64,000 nt of DNA from Brucella grignonensis. GTDB lineage: Bacteria; Pseudomonadota; Alphaproteobacteria; Rhizobiales; Rhizobiaceae. Under the pieces are notes generated by a model. The model was not told where the DNA came from and searched no databases. It was given only the letters and a program-made list of their open reading frames with translations. Location of the stretch: positions 1 to 64,000 of the forward strand of contig NZ_NNRL01000151.1 in the NCBI RefSeq assembly GCF_002252505.1. The letters run 5' to 3'. Each line of letters starts with the position of its first letter. Positions within the stretch are counted from its first letter, which is position 1. Of the stretch, positions 43,739-53,713 are shown one piece after another. The position numbers were made by a program, and so were the translations under genes.

Positions 43739-44917
43739 TCAAGCGCGACGCGTACCTGACGAAACGATATCAAGATAAACGGCCAGCACCAGAATGCTGC
43801 CCTTGATGATCTGCTGCCAGAACGTATCGACACCCAGCATCGACATACCATTGTCGAGGCTCGACATGATCAGCGCGCCGACCAGCGCACCAATGACTGA
43901 ACCCACACCACCACGCATTGATGTACCGCCGATAAAGCAGGACGCAATCGCATCCAGTTCACCGCCAAAGCCTGCAGATGGTGTCCCAGCCGCAAGACGC
44001 GCCGTTGTCGTCAGACCGGCAACCGCGGCCATCAAGCCCATCAGCGCAAACACCGCCATTTTGACGAAGTTCACATTGACGCCCGAAAAGCGCGTGGCTT
44101 CCAGGTTGGAACCAACCGCATAAATGTGTCGTCCGAAAACCGTCTGGCGCGAAATGACGGTGAAAACACCCAAAATGACCAGCAGCACCAGAACCGGAAC
44201 CGGCACGCCCTGATAGCTGTTGAGGATCAGGATAAAACCAAGGATCAGGATGCCTGTGCCAAGAAGACGTGCGGTTTCCATCGCTGGTGAAAGGGTTTGC
44301 AAACTGTGCTTGCGCTTGCTGGCACGAGTTCTGAGCGTAATCAGAATAAGGACCGTAAAGAGTACCATGGCGCAGACATTGCCAAGCCAGCCGGGCAGAT
44401 ACCCTTGTCCGATATATTTGAACTCTGGCGAAATCGGCGCAATCGTCACGCCACCCATGATGCCCAGCACGATGCCGCGAAACACCAATTGGCCACCAAG
44501 CGTGACAATAAATGAGGGAATACCAAGATAGGCTGTCATCCAGCCGTTGAACCCGCCCAAGATCACGCCAAGAACCAGAACCGTACTGACTGTGGCCCAT
44601 AGCGGCCAACCATAAACCACATCAAGCACCGCCGCGACGCCGCCAAGAAGCCCAAGCAATGCCCCGACGGACAGGTCTATTTCACCCGCGACAATGACAA
44701 ACACCATCGCCGAAGCCAGCATGCCTGTAATCGCCATCTGACGCAGAAGGTTGGAGAAATTGCGGGCCGTCAGAAACTGCGACCGCCCCATTTCCGGATC
44801 ATAAGTCATCACGGCGAAGAATGCCCAGATGAGGGCCACCACAATCAGCAGCGCCACGATCTTGTATTCTGCAAGGAATTTTCTGAGGCTTTTGCCTGTC
44901 AATGTCATGTCATGCAC
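43739..44917 (-). CDS. xylH: D-xylose ABC transporter permease
   Basis: A 392-residue CUT2-family permease with about ten to eleven helices, longer than RbsC-type permeases as expected for XylH. Family segments are ASAMVFVIVAGEIDLSVGAL, GIPSFIVTLGGQLVFRGIVLG and the cytoplasmic coupling loop GFGGELDAIASCFIGGTSMRGG. It is the last gene of the xylFGH operon, 33 bases after xylG, before a terminator. It imports D-xylose together with XylF and XylG. Confidence 0.93.
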   Translation of the reverse strand: MHDMTLTGKSLRKFLAEYKIVALLIVVALIWAFFAVMTYDPEMGRSQFLTARNFSNLLRQMAITGMLASAMVFVIVAGEIDLSVGALLGLLGGVAAVLDVVYGWPLWATVSTVLVLGVILGGFNGWMTAYLGIPSFIVTLGGQLVFRGIVLGIMGGVTIAPISPEFKYIGQGYLPGWLGNVCAMVLFTVLILITLRTRASKRKHSLQTLSPAMETARLLGTGILILGFILILNSYQGVPVPVLVLLVILGVFTVISRQTVFGRHIYAVGSNLEATRFSGVNVNFVKMAVFALMGLMAAVAGLTTTARLAAGTPSAGFGGELDAIASCFIGGTSMRGGVGSVIGALVGALIMSSLDNGMSMLGVDTFWQQIIKGSILVLAVYLDIVSSGTRRA

Positions 44918-44950
44918 CGGTTAGATTAGTTGCAGATCAGTCTTCAAAGA

Positions 44951-46486
44951 CTAGGCCGCATTGGTTGCAGGTTTGCCGATTGCGGCGGCAAGAACCTTCT
45001 CCTGGGTGAGATTTTCATTTGGGAAATCGCCGCGCAACTTGCCTTCACCAATCACGAGGACACGATCGCTGATGCCGAGTACCTCCGGCATTTCCGACGA
45101 AACCATCAAAATTGCCACGCCTTGTTTAGCGAGTGCGAATATCAGCTTATAAATCTCATATTTTGCACCGACATCAACACCACGCGTCGGCTCATCAAGT
45201 ATGAGGACCTTGGGATCAGGCAACATCATTTTTGAAAGCACGGCTTTCTGCTGATTACCACCCGACAGCGAGGCTATCGCCAGCATTGGATCGGCAGTTT
45301 TCACTTTAAGCCGCAAAATCTCACGCTGAATGGTTGCAAGCTCCGACTCCTTATCGATCAGGCCGCGCAGCGAAAAGCGATCCAGCACCGAGATCGTCAT
45401 ATTATGGCCAACAGGCATGATTGGCAGGATACCGTCACGCTTGCGATCTTCCGGCACCATACAAATGCCCTGCCGCACAGCATCGCGCGGCGTGCGGATC
45501 TTGATTTCCTTGCCGTCAAGAAAGACCTGCCCTTCATGGGATCCCGGCCACACACCAAACAGGCTCGATACGAGTTCAGTGCGCCCGGCCCCAACAAGAC
45601 CCGCAATGCCCAAAATCTCACCACGTCTCAACGCAAAGGAAACATTATCGACCACTTTGCGGTCGGGATTGGTGACATCCCAGCAACTCACATTGCGGGC
45701 TTCAAACATCACCTCGCCGATATCATGCGGCTCGCGCGGGAAGAGGTTCTTCATCTCGCGCCCCACCATCATGGTTATGATGTCAGGCGTGGTCAATTCA
45801 GCCATAGGCCTCGTCGCGATATGCGCGCCGTCACGAATGACAGTCACAGTGTCGGAGATTTCCGCCACTTCGTCGAGCTTGTGCGAGATATAAACGCAAG
45901 CCATGCCTTGCGCTTTGAAGTCTTTGATCAGGTCAAGCAGAACCCGCGTTTCGGATGCGGTCAGCGCTGAGGTTGGCTCATCAAGGATCAGCAGCTTGGC
46001 GTTTTTGTTGATCGCTTTTGCAATCTCGATCAGCTGCTGTTTGCCGCCGGAATAATGATAAACGGGCAATGCAACATTGATGTCGTGGATATTAAGGCGT
46101 GCAAGCAGCTCCGTTGCCCGCGCATTCATCTGATCGTAATCAATGAATCCGCCATTGGTGGGCTCAGAACCCAGAAAGATGTTTTCAGCCACGGACAGAT
46201 GCGGCACCATCATCAGCTCCTGATGGATGATGACAATACCGGCAGCTTCCGTATCACGAATGCCGCTCGCTTTCAGTTCGTTGCCTTCCCAGAATATCTC
46301 GCCAGTCCATGTGCCATAGGGATAAACACCCGAAAGCACTTTCATCAGGGTGGACTTGCCTGCCCCGTTCTCGCCGCACAGTCCGACACATTCTCCCGCG
46401 CGCACTTTCAGGTAAATGCCATCCAGCGCCTTCACGCCGTTGAACTCCTTACCGATGTTTCGCATTTCCAAAAGATAATCGGACAT
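44951..46486 (-). CDS. xylG: D-xylose ABC transporter ATP-binding protein
   Basis: A 511-residue double-domain sugar ATPase. First half: Walker [36 protein letters not shown]. Second half: the usual degenerate [24 protein letters not shown] and [14 protein letters not shown]. The N-terminal ...[15 protein letters not shown] insertion is characteristic of XylG compared with other MglA-like ATPases. ATG 46486 is used; a two-codon longer GTG/ATG start is possible. It lies 150 bases downstream of xylF with a strong hairpin between. Confidence 0.93.
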   Translation of the reverse strand: MSDYLLEMRNIGKEFNGVKALDGIYLKVRAGECVGLCGENGAGKSTLMKVLSGVYPYGTWTGEIFWEGNELKASGIRDTEAAGIVIIHQELMMVPHLSVAENIFLGSEPTNGGFIDYDQMNARATELLARLNIHDINVALPVYHYSGGKQQLIEIAKAINKNAKLLILDEPTSALTASETRVLLDLIKDFKAQGMACVYISHKLDEVAEISDTVTVIRDGAHIATRPMAELTTPDIITMMVGREMKNLFPREPHDIGEVMFEARNVSCWDVTNPDRKVVDNVSFALRRGEILGIAGLVGAGRTELVSSLFGVWPGSHEGQVFLDGKEIKIRTPRDAVRQGICMVPEDRKRDGILPIMPVGHNMTISVLDRFSLRGLIDKESELATIQREILRLKVKTADPMLAIASLSGGNQQKAVLSKMMLPDPKVLILDEPTRGVDVGAKYEIYKLIFALAKQGVAILMVSSEMPEVLGISDRVLVIGEGKLRGDFPNENLTQEKVLAAAIGKPATNAA

Positions 46487-46571
46487 AAACAACGACCTTG
46501 CAGTATCTACATAAGAAATTGGCCGACAACGCTGTCAAAGACAGTTCTGTCAAACTTGATGTGAGGCCAGA

Positions 46572-46602
46572 GGCCGGAAGCACAGGTTTCCAACATCCGG
46601 CC
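46572..46602 (-). promoter_or_regulatory. intercistronic hairpin between xylF and xylG
   Basis: GGCCGGA (46572-46578) pairs with TCCGGCC (46596-46602). Hairpins here often stabilise the abundant binding-protein mRNA or reduce read-through to the ATPase gene. There is no T run. Confidence 0.6.
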
Positions 46603-46636
46603 CCGCAATTTATACTCAATTACGCAGAAAGAGAGC

Positions 46637-47656
46637 TTATTTCCCTTCGATCTGCTCCTTGGTGTAGAAGCCATCGGTCACATAGATGTCGATATTGTCC
46701 TTGGTCACAGCCGTTGGCGTGAGCAGAAGCGTGTCGACTTCCTTCGAACCGTTGTCGATCTTGCCGTTGAATTCCGGCTTTTCGCCCTTCACCATCTGCA
46801 CGGTGAGCTTGGCTGCTTCTTCGGCAATCAACTTGAGTGGCTTGTAAACTGTAACGGTCTGCGTGCCGTCGACCAGACGCTTCACAGCGGCAAGATCGCT
46901 ATCCTGACCGGAAACAGCGGTCTTACCTGCAAGACCTTGTGCTGCGAGTGCCTGAATTGCACCACCAGCCGTGCCGTCATTGGAAGCAACGACTGCATCG
47001 ATCTTGTTCTGTGCGGCAGTCAGCGCATTTTCCATGATCGAAAGCGCTTCAGTCGGGCTCCATTCCTTAACCCACTGCGAGCCAATAATCTTGACCTTAC
47101 CGGAATCGACGGCTTCCTTCAGCGCCTTTTCCTGGCCAGCGCGCAGCAGCTTCGCATTGTTGTCGGTGGGCGAACCACCGAGCAGGTAATAATTGCCTTC
47201 CGGCTTTGCCTTAAGCACGGCTTCGGCCTGCATGAAACCAACGCGCTCATTATCGAACGAAATGTAAGCGTCGATATCGGCATTGAGGATCAGACGATCA
47301 TAGGAAAGAACCTTGATACCTGAAGCCTTTGCATCGGCGACGACCGCATCAAATACCTTTGAATTCATTGGCACGATCACGATGGCATCGACGCCCTGCG
47401 AGATCAGGTTTTCGACCTGTTTGACTTGCTTTTCTTCGTTGCCGTCAGCCGACTGAACATTGACCTTGGCACCGAGCTTCTCTGCTGCCGCGATGAAATA
47501 ATCGCGGTCGCGCGCCCAGCGCTCAACGCGCAGATCGTCAATGGAAAAACCGATAACCGGATTTTCCGGCGATGCAAAAGCTGGTGTTGCGCCCATGGCT
47601 CCAATGCCGAGAGCTGCTGCAACCAGCGCGCCTGTTAGAAAATTACGACGTTTCAT
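46637..47656 (-). CDS. xylF: D-xylose periplasmic binding protein
   Basis: A 339-residue secreted protein. ATG 47656 has TGGAGG at good spacing and starts a signal peptide (MKRRNFLTGALVAAALGIGA), with cleavage around AFA-SPE. The mature protein is a XylF: VIGFSIDDLRVERWARDRDYFI, QVENLISQGVDAIVIVPMNS and TAVSGQDSDLAAVKRLVDGTQTMT-like stretch with the D-xylose contact Asp. First gene of the leftward operon, divergent from xylR with the palindrome 47904-47919 between. Confidence 0.95.
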   Translation of the reverse strand: MKRRNFLTGALVAAALGIGAMGATPAFASPENPVIGFSIDDLRVERWARDRDYFIAAAEKLGAKVNVQSADGNEEKQVKQVENLISQGVDAIVIVPMNSKVFDAVVADAKASGIKVLSYDRLILNADIDAYISFDNERVGFMQAEAVLKAKPEGNYYLLGGSPTDNNAKLLRAGQEKALKEAVDSGKVKIIGSQWVKEWSPTEALSIMENALTAAQNKIDAVVASNDGTAGGAIQALAAQGLAGKTAVSGQDSDLAAVKRLVDGTQTVTVYKPLKLIAEEAAKLTVQMVKGEKPEFNGKIDNGSKEVDTLLLTPTAVTKDNIDIYVTDGFYTKEQIEGK

Positions 47657-47903
47657 GCACTGTTCCTCCAATCACCGCCGGCATTATGCCGGTTGATATA
47701 AATTCCTCGCCCCGAACGAACCCGCCCCCGGAGTCTGGCACGACAAAGCGGCTCCTGACGAAGCTGCTTGATTTCATATCTGGCTGATCCTCCCTGCGGC
47801 GCAATGCGCCAAGACCACTCCAGTGAGTCTTACCCTTGAAGGTGCAAGATCTCATCCTCGGATGCAATTGATACGTGAACAAAAATGAATAGCAAGCATT
47901 TTT

Positions 47904-47919
47904 TGATTTACGTACCTCA
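47904..47919. promoter_or_regulatory. palindromic operator upstream of xylF and xylR
   Basis: TGATTTACGTACCTCA, an imperfect 16-bp dyad about the central ACGT-type CG step. A 13-base core TTTACGTACCTCA recurs, inverted with one mismatch at its end, at 59899-59914 ahead of another sugar operon. Probably the XylR operator. Confidence 0.65.
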
Positions 47920-47953
47920 TTTTTGATCCTATGTTCCGCTCCGAGGAGTGAAA

Positions 47954-48988
47954 ATGAAACCCACCGTGCATGATATAGCCAGAACTGCGGGCGTTAGTCT
48001 CGCCACGGTTGACCGTGTGCTGAACGATCGTCCTGGTGTGAGAGCAAAGACCCGCGACCGTGTGACGAACGCCATGAACACGCTTGGCTATGTTCGCGAT
48101 GTGGGTGCTGCCAATCTTGCGCGTGGCAGGCTTTATCAGTTCGATTTCATTTTGCCGGATAATGAAAACACCTTCATGCAGAGCCTTCGCGCAGAGCTTG
48201 AAGCGGCAACAGAACGCGGACTTTCAGAGCGTATTCTCATCAATCTCGTGCTTGTACCGGCATTTGATGAAGCAGCCCTTGTTAGAGCATTGGATGCAAG
48301 TGCAGAACGTAAACCCGATGGTGTCGCCTTTGTTGCGGTCGACACTGACCCGGTGCGCGACGCCTGCCTAAGACTTGCAGAACAGGGCGTTCATGCAGTT
48401 ACGCTTGTTTCCGACCTCGGCAATTCATCCCGTGCACACTATGTCGGCATCGATAATGGTGCCGCTGGCCGCACTGCCGCACGCTTGTTAGGCCTTTTTG
48501 CCAGCGGCACCGATGGCGCCATTGCGGTTATCGCTGGCTCGCTGAAAGTGCGCGACCATCAGGAGCGTTTTGAAGGCTTCAAAAGCGCTATGGACGCCGA
48601 CTTTTCCGGGCGGGAAATTCTACCTGTTCTGGAGGGCTTCGATGAAGGCGCGCGCGTTGAAAAGCTCGTGCTTGAACTCCTTGAAAAGCGTAAAGATCTC
48701 GCGGGAATTTATAGTTTAGGTGCAGGTAACAGCGGACTAATCCGGGCGCTCACGGCCTCCCGAAATGACAGCCGCCCCTTGGTCATCGCCCATGAACGTG
48801 ACGATGTTACATCGCAGGCACTGAAAGACGGTCTCGTTCATGCGGTGCTTGCGCAAGACGCGGGCCATGAAATCCGCAGTGCCATCCGTGTTCTCAAAGC
48901 AACGGCGGATCGCCTCGCCATTGTGCCGGGACAGGAACACATCCGCATCGAAATCTTTCTCAAAGACAACCTGCCACAGCTCGACTGA
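47954..48988 (+). CDS. xylR: xylose operon regulator, LacI family
   Basis: A 344-residue LacI/GalR regulator. The HTH is at the N-terminus (TVHDIARTAGVSLATVDRVLNDRPGV), followed by an LARGRLY hinge and a sugar-binding core (YVGIDNGAAGRTAARLLG; SLKVRDHQERFEGFKSAM). ATG 47954 has GAGGAG five bases upstream; a GTG two codons earlier is less well placed. It starts the rightward xylR-xylB-xylA operon, divergent from xylFGH, so it very likely represses both in the absence of xylose. Confidence 0.9.
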   Translation: MKPTVHDIARTAGVSLATVDRVLNDRPGVRAKTRDRVTNAMNTLGYVRDVGAANLARGRLYQFDFILPDNENTFMQSLRAELEAATERGLSERILINLVLVPAFDEAALVRALDASAERKPDGVAFVAVDTDPVRDACLRLAEQGVHAVTLVSDLGNSSRAHYVGIDNGAAGRTAARLLGLFASGTDGAIAVIAGSLKVRDHQERFEGFKSAMDADFSGREILPVLEGFDEGARVEKLVLELLEKRKDLAGIYSLGAGNSGLIRALTASRNDSRPLVIAHERDDVTSQALKDGLVHAVLAQDAGHEIRSAIRVLKATADRLAIVPGQEHIRIEIFLKDNLPQLD

Positions 48989-49023
48989 GCCGCAGGCCAA
49001 ACGACAATTCCACAGGAGCGATT

Positions 49024-50475
49024 ATGTATCTCGGCCTTGATCTTGGAACATCCAGCGTAAAGGCGCTTCTGATCGACAGCGAACAGAAGTTGATTGGCTC
49101 TGCCCATGGTGAGCTTGATGTTTCACGCCCGCACCACGGCTGGAGCGAACAAGATCCTGCACAATGGATCAGCGCATGCGAAACAGCCATTGACGGCCTG
49201 CGCGCAGCGCATCCTAAAGAGTTTGCGGCCGTTGCGGGCATTGGCCTTTCCGGTCAGATGCATGGCGCGACTTTGCTCGACGAAAACGATCAGGTGCTTC
49301 GCCCCTGCATCCTGTGGAACGACACACGCAGCTATAAAGAAGCGGCAGAGCTTGATGCCGATCCGGCCTTCCGCGCGATCACCGGTAACATCGTTTTTCC
49401 GGGCTTTACCGCGCCTAAACTCGTCTGGATTGCGCGTATTGAACCAGATATTTTTGCCCGTACCCACAAGGTTCTTCTGCCAAAGGACTATCTGCGTCTC
49501 TGGCTGACCGGCGAATATGTATCCGACATGTCAGATTCAGCTGGCACAAGCTGGCTCGATACCGGCGCGCGCAAATGGTCGACTGAGCTTTTGTCAAAGA
49601 CCGGGCTGACTGAAAACCATATGCCTAAGCTTGCCGAAGGCAGCGATGCAACTGGCACCTTGCGTGCCGAACTCACCGCCCGTTGGGGGCTTACAAATGC
49701 TCCAGTCGTAGCAGGTGGTGCAGGCGATAACGCAGCCTCTGCCTGTGGCATGGGAACGGTCCAGCCCGGCCATGCTTTCGTTTCACTCGGCACATCCGGC
49801 GTGTTGTTTGCCGCCAATGGTGCCTACCAGCCAAAGCCTGAAAGTGCCGTACACGCGTTCTGCCATGCACTTCCCCACACATGGCACCAGATGGGCGTCA
49901 TCCTGTCTGCCGCGAGCGCGCTCGACTGGTTTTCCCACATCGTTGGCGCAACCCCGCATGCGCTCGATTCCGAGCTTGGCGACACACTCAAGGCACCCGG
50001 GAGCGTAACATTCCTGCCTTATCTTTCTGGTGAACGCACGCCTTACAATGACGCAAAAATTCGCGGTGTCTTCAGCGGCCTTGAACATGAAACCGACCGC
50101 AAGGCGATGACGCAGGCAGTCCTTGAAGGCGTAGCCTTTGCCATCCGCGACAATCTCGTGGCACTGCAATCAGCTGGCACAGAGATCAAATCACTCATTG
50201 CTGTGGGTGGCGGCTCTCGTTCTGCCTATTGGCTGAAATCAATCGCTACCGCATTGAATGTTCCGGTTTCACTTCCCGAAGAAGGCGACTTCGGTGCTGC
50301 ATTCGGTGCCGCGCGCCTAGGCCTGATTGTCGCCAGCGGCGCCGATCCTTTTGCGATCTGCAAACCGCCGCGCACAGCCCGCACGATTGAACCCGAACAG
50401 TCGCTGATCTCGTCTTACAACGAAGCTTATCAGCGCTACCACGCACTTTATCCCGCGCTGCGTCCACTCGCTTAA
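49024..50475 (+). CDS. xylB: xylulokinase
   Basis: A 483-residue FGGY-family kinase that phosphorylates D-xylulose to xylulose 5-phosphate. Motifs: YLGLDLGTSSVKALLID (phosphate-1), GIGLSGQMHGATLLDE with the substrate-binding MHG, RPCILWNDTRS, VVAGGAGDNAASACG with the catalytic Asp, and SVGGGSRS-like AVGGGSRSAYWLK near the C-terminus. CACAGGAGCGATT precedes ATG 49024. It lies 35 bases after xylR and 45 before xylA. Confidence 0.95.
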   Translation: MYLGLDLGTSSVKALLIDSEQKLIGSAHGELDVSRPHHGWSEQDPAQWISACETAIDGLRAAHPKEFAAVAGIGLSGQMHGATLLDENDQVLRPCILWNDTRSYKEAAELDADPAFRAITGNIVFPGFTAPKLVWIARIEPDIFARTHKVLLPKDYLRLWLTGEYVSDMSDSAGTSWLDTGARKWSTELLSKTGLTENHMPKLAEGSDATGTLRAELTARWGLTNAPVVAGGAGDNAASACGMGTVQPGHAFVSLGTSGVLFAANGAYQPKPESAVHAFCHALPHTWHQMGVILSAASALDWFSHIVGATPHALDSELGDTLKAPGSVTFLPYLSGERTPYNDAKIRGVFSGLEHETDRKAMTQAVLEGVAFAIRDNLVALQSAGTEIKSLIAVGGGSRSAYWLKSIATALNVPVSLPEEGDFGAAFGAARLGLIVASGADPFAICKPPRTARTIEPEQSLISSYNEAYQRYHALYPALRPLA

Positions 50476-50520
50476 CAAGCAAGAGCACAGCGTCACCAGC
50501 ATCAACATCGGAGGAGCATG

Positions 50521-51828
50521 ATGAGCACCGGATTTTTCGGCGACATCCAGAAAATACGTTACGAAGGACCAGACAGCGACAATCCGCTGGCATTCCGTCA
50601 TTACAATCCGGACGAGATTGTCCTTGGCAAACGTCTGGAAGACCACCTGCGCTTTGCGGTCGCCTATTGGCATACATTTGCATGGGAGGGTGGCGATCCT
50701 TTTGGCGGCCGTACCTTTGACCGCCCCTGGTACAAGGACGGCCTCGAAGCTGCAAAGCTGAAGGCCGATGTGGCCTTTGAATTCTTCTCGCTTCTCGGCG
50801 CACCTTTCTATTGCTTCCACGATGCAGACGTCCGCCCGGAAGGTAATAACTTCGCTGAAAATACCAGAAACCTCGAAGCCATCATCGATGTTTTTGAGCA
50901 GAAGCAGGCCGAAACCGGCATCAAGCTTCTGTGGGGCACAGCCAATCTCTTTTCGCATCGCCGCTATATGTCTGGTGCTGCAACCAATCCTGATCCGGAA
51001 GTGTTCGCTTTTGCAGCAGCCACAGTCAAAACCTGTCTCGATGCAACCAAGCGTCTTGGCGGTGACAATTACGTGCTTTGGGGTGGTCGTGAAGGTTATG
51101 AAACCCTTCTCAACACCGACCTCAACCGCGAGCTCGACAATATGGGCCGCTTCCTCAACCTCGTGGTCGAATACAAGCACAAGATCGGCTTCAAGGGCAC
51201 GATCCTGATTGAGCCAAAGCCACAGGAACCGACCAAGCATCAGTATGATTATGATGTCGCAACGGTTTACGGTTTCCTCAAGCGCTATGGCCTCGAAAAC
51301 GAGGTGAAGGTCAATATCGAACAGGGCCATGCAATTCTTGCCGGTCATTCGTTCGAGCATGAGCTGGCACTGGCCCGCAGCCTCGGCATTCTCGGTTCCA
51401 TCGACATGAACCGTAACGATTATCAGTCGGGCTGGGATACAGATCAGTTCCCGAACAATGTGCCGGAAATGGCGCTCGCCTATTATCAGGTGCTGCTTGA
51501 CGGCGGCTTCAAGAATGGCGGCACTAATTTCGATGCCAAGCTGCGTCGTCAGTCGCTCGACCCGCAGGATCTGTTGATCGGCCATATCGGCGGCATGGAT
51601 TGCTGTGCGCGTGGTCTTAAGGCTGCTGCCCGCATGTTGCAGGACGGCGCACTGACCAAGCCACTTGATGAACGCTATGCTGGCTGGTCCGGCGATTTCG
51701 GCAAGAAAATTGCAACCGGCATGTCGCTGGAACAGATTGCTTCAGAAGTCGAAACAAAAGACATCAATCCACAGCCACGATCCGGCCGACAGGAATATCT
51801 GGAAAACGTGGTCAACCGCTACGTTTAA
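50521..51828 (+). CDS. xylA: xylose isomerase
   Basis: A 435-residue TIM-barrel enzyme converting D-xylose to D-xylulose. Class II motifs are present: [13 protein letters not shown] with the catalytic His and Asp, [31 protein letters not shown] with the metal Glu, and the metal-binding [23 protein letters not shown] 50521 lies five bases from GGAGGA and is preferred over the adjacent ATG 50518. Last gene of the rightward xyl operon, ending at a clear terminator. Product feeds xylB and the pentose phosphate pathway. Confidence 0.96.
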   Translation: MSTGFFGDIQKIRYEGPDSDNPLAFRHYNPDEIVLGKRLEDHLRFAVAYWHTFAWEGGDPFGGRTFDRPWYKDGLEAAKLKADVAFEFFSLLGAPFYCFHDADVRPEGNNFAENTRNLEAIIDVFEQKQAETGIKLLWGTANLFSHRRYMSGAATNPDPEVFAFAAATVKTCLDATKRLGGDNYVLWGGREGYETLLNTDLNRELDNMGRFLNLVVEYKHKIGFKGTILIEPKPQEPTKHQYDYDVATVYGFLKRYGLENEVKVNIEQGHAILAGHSFEHELALARSLGILGSIDMNRNDYQSGWDTDQFPNNVPEMALAYYQVLLDGGFKNGGTNFDAKLRRQSLDPQDLLIGHIGGMDCCARGLKAAARMLQDGALTKPLDERYAGWSGDFGKKIATGMSLEQIASEVETKDINPQPRSGRQEYLENVVNRYV

Positions 51829-51843
51829 TGGTTTTGCAAATAC

Positions 51844-51872
51844 AAAAGTCCCGCTCAATGAGCGGGGCTTTT
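51844..51872. terminator. bidirectional terminator xylA / eptA
   Basis: Stem AAAAGTCCCGCTC (51844-51856) and GAGCGGGGCTTTT (51860-51872) with loop AAT and A/T runs on both sides. It serves the convergent xylA and phosphoethanolamine transferase genes. Confidence 0.88.
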
Positions 51873-51877
51873 CATAT

Positions 51878-53512
51878 TTAGTTCGATGCCACCCTATGCG
51901 GCGTCCGACAGGCGGCAAAACGATCAAGCGTCTGATCATAGGCGGAGGTCTTGACCGCCATCATACCAAGCACCGTATGGAACAGATTGTCATGCGATGA
52001 CGGTTCTGCCGTCGTCTTGCGCAAGCAATCGAGATTAAGGCCGGTATCCGCTACATATTCCGGCGCAAACCATGTGATGAACGGTATAAGGGTCTGCTGC
52101 GATGGTGCGATGAAATAGGGAGCCGCGTGGAGATATAGACCGTCCTCACCAAGCGACTCGCCATGGTCGGACATATAGATCATCGCGGAAGCAAACTTGT
52201 CCTCATGCGCTTTGAGAAGATCAATCACCTCGGACAGAATATGATCCGTGTAGAGGATCGAATTGTCATAGGCATTGACGATTTCTTCCTGCGAACATTT
52301 AGCAAAATCGTTGGAGCGGCAATCTGGTTTGAAGCCTGCATATTCTGTCGGATAGCGGCGATAATAAGCCGGGCCGTGACTGCCCGTCATGTGCAGAACG
52401 ATTGTCGCATTGCCGGAAACTTCGTTCAGCTCTTTTGACAGACTATCTATCAAGATCTGATCGATACACTCGCCGCCTTCGCAATAGCGTTTGTCCTGCG
52501 CGCCCTGCAAATCAATCAGCTTGATCCGCTCGGCAACGCCTTTGCTGCCGGTATTATTCTCGTACCAGCTAACTTCAACGCCCGCATGTTTGAGCACATC
52601 CATCAGGTTTTCCGAGCCTCGGAACTTTGTATTGGAATAGTCATCGCGGGTGAAAGGCGAAAACATGCAGGGCACTGAAACGGAAGTTTCCGTGCCACAG
52701 CTCGTCGTATCGGTAAAGGCAACGACGTCGCGCTTCTTCAATTCCGGATTGGTTTCACGGTCATAGCCATTGAGGCTGAAATTCTGTGCACGCGCCGTTT
52801 CACCCACAACCACAACCGTGACCAGTTTTTTGCCTGCGGGCAATTGCGTCAGTGTCTGTTTGGCATCCAAGCCCAGCGGCTGCATCGGGATATCGCGATT
52901 TTTGTACAGATGCGAAACATATTGGATTGTGCTGGTGATCGGGGTGCTTGGGATAAGCTTCTGCATGATATCAGTGCCATGCTCGCGGAACATGGATGAA
53001 TAGGCCGCATAATTTGTACCGAGTATGACGACGGCTGCAATGAGGCAAGTGAAGATAACGCCCGTATTGACCATCAGCTTTCCAAGCAGCGGGCGATGTT
53101 TAACGCGTACCCACACAATCAGCAGCGACGGAACAACACCGAAAAGCAGCATATGCCAAAGGAAGCTGGGTGTAAGCAGCGCACCGGATTCAGCTTGCGT
53201 GGTTGTCAATGCTGCTTCAACAACATTCTTGTCAATGATCGTGCCAAATGTATCCATGAAATAGGAACCGCCCGCAGCGATTATCACAAACAAAATCAGC
53301 ATCGGCTTGATGATGTATTTTGCCGAGAACAGGACGAACAGCGCCACATGCAGAAACAACAATGTGGCGACTATACCCGCCAGCCTCAACGGCGCATCGG
53401 CATAATAAGTGCCGATTGCATGCCAGAAGGACGTATTCGTGAAAATAAGAATGTAGAGTGCTGTTAAAAGGCACAGCGGTCCGCTGGCAATTGTGGGGCG
53501 AAATTTCTGCAT
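51878..53512 (-). CDS. eptA: phosphoethanolamine transferase (EptA/LptA type)
   Basis: A 544-residue inner-membrane enzyme that transfers phosphoethanolamine to lipid A or core sugar. About five N-terminal helices (residues 12-170) are followed by a periplasmic sulfatase-like domain. The nucleophile is Thr241 in VVVVGETARAQNFSL, with the zinc ligands in ETSVSVPCMFS and SDHGESLG. Length and order match EptA/MCR enzymes. Such modification lowers the negative charge of lipid A; Ochrobactrum and Brucella are naturally polymyxin resistant. ATG 53512 is used; a GTG at 53518 is two codons longer. No two-component partner is adjacent. Confidence 0.92.
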   Translation of the reverse strand: MQKFRPTIASGPLCLLTALYILIFTNTSFWHAIGTYYADAPLRLAGIVATLLFLHVALFVLFSAKYIIKPMLILFVIIAAGGSYFMDTFGTIIDKNVVEAALTTTQAESGALLTPSFLWHMLLFGVVPSLLIVWVRVKHRPLLGKLMVNTGVIFTCLIAAVVILGTNYAAYSSMFREHGTDIMQKLIPSTPITSTIQYVSHLYKNRDIPMQPLGLDAKQTLTQLPAGKKLVTVVVVGETARAQNFSLNGYDRETNPELKKRDVVAFTDTTSCGTETSVSVPCMFSPFTRDDYSNTKFRGSENLMDVLKHAGVEVSWYENNTGSKGVAERIKLIDLQGAQDKRYCEGGECIDQILIDSLSKELNEVSGNATIVLHMTGSHGPAYYRRYPTEYAGFKPDCRSNDFAKCSQEEIVNAYDNSILYTDHILSEVIDLLKAHEDKFASAMIYMSDHGESLGEDGLYLHAAPYFIAPSQQTLIPFITWFAPEYVADTGLNLDCLRKTTAEPSSHDNLFHTVLGMMAVKTSAYDQTLDRFAACRTPHRVASN

Positions 53513-53669
53513 GCACACGCTTTCGGACGGCTTTGAATTCGCGTACCTAACCGGGCCGACAGATGCAACCGGTCAGCGATATCAGGCACATCTCCGTCAA
53601 ACATGAAATCAAGATGGCTTTTCTACGGCGGACAAATTGGACGGCTGATCATGCTGGAACGCACAAACA

Positions 53670-53697
53670 AAAACGCCGCCATAAACGGCGGCGTTTT
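53670..53697. terminator. bidirectional terminator
   Basis: ACGCCGCC (53673-53680) and GGCGGCGT (53687-53694), an 8-bp GC-rich stem with AAAA/TTTT on either side. It ends the leftward sugar operon 17 bases after its last gene. Confidence 0.88.
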
Positions 53698-53713
53698 GCG
53701 ATTTGAATTTATG

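Noticed and set aside
50317..51585. 422-codon minus-strand frame opposite xylA
   Set aside because: Mirror frame of xylA; xylA has all catalytic motifs.
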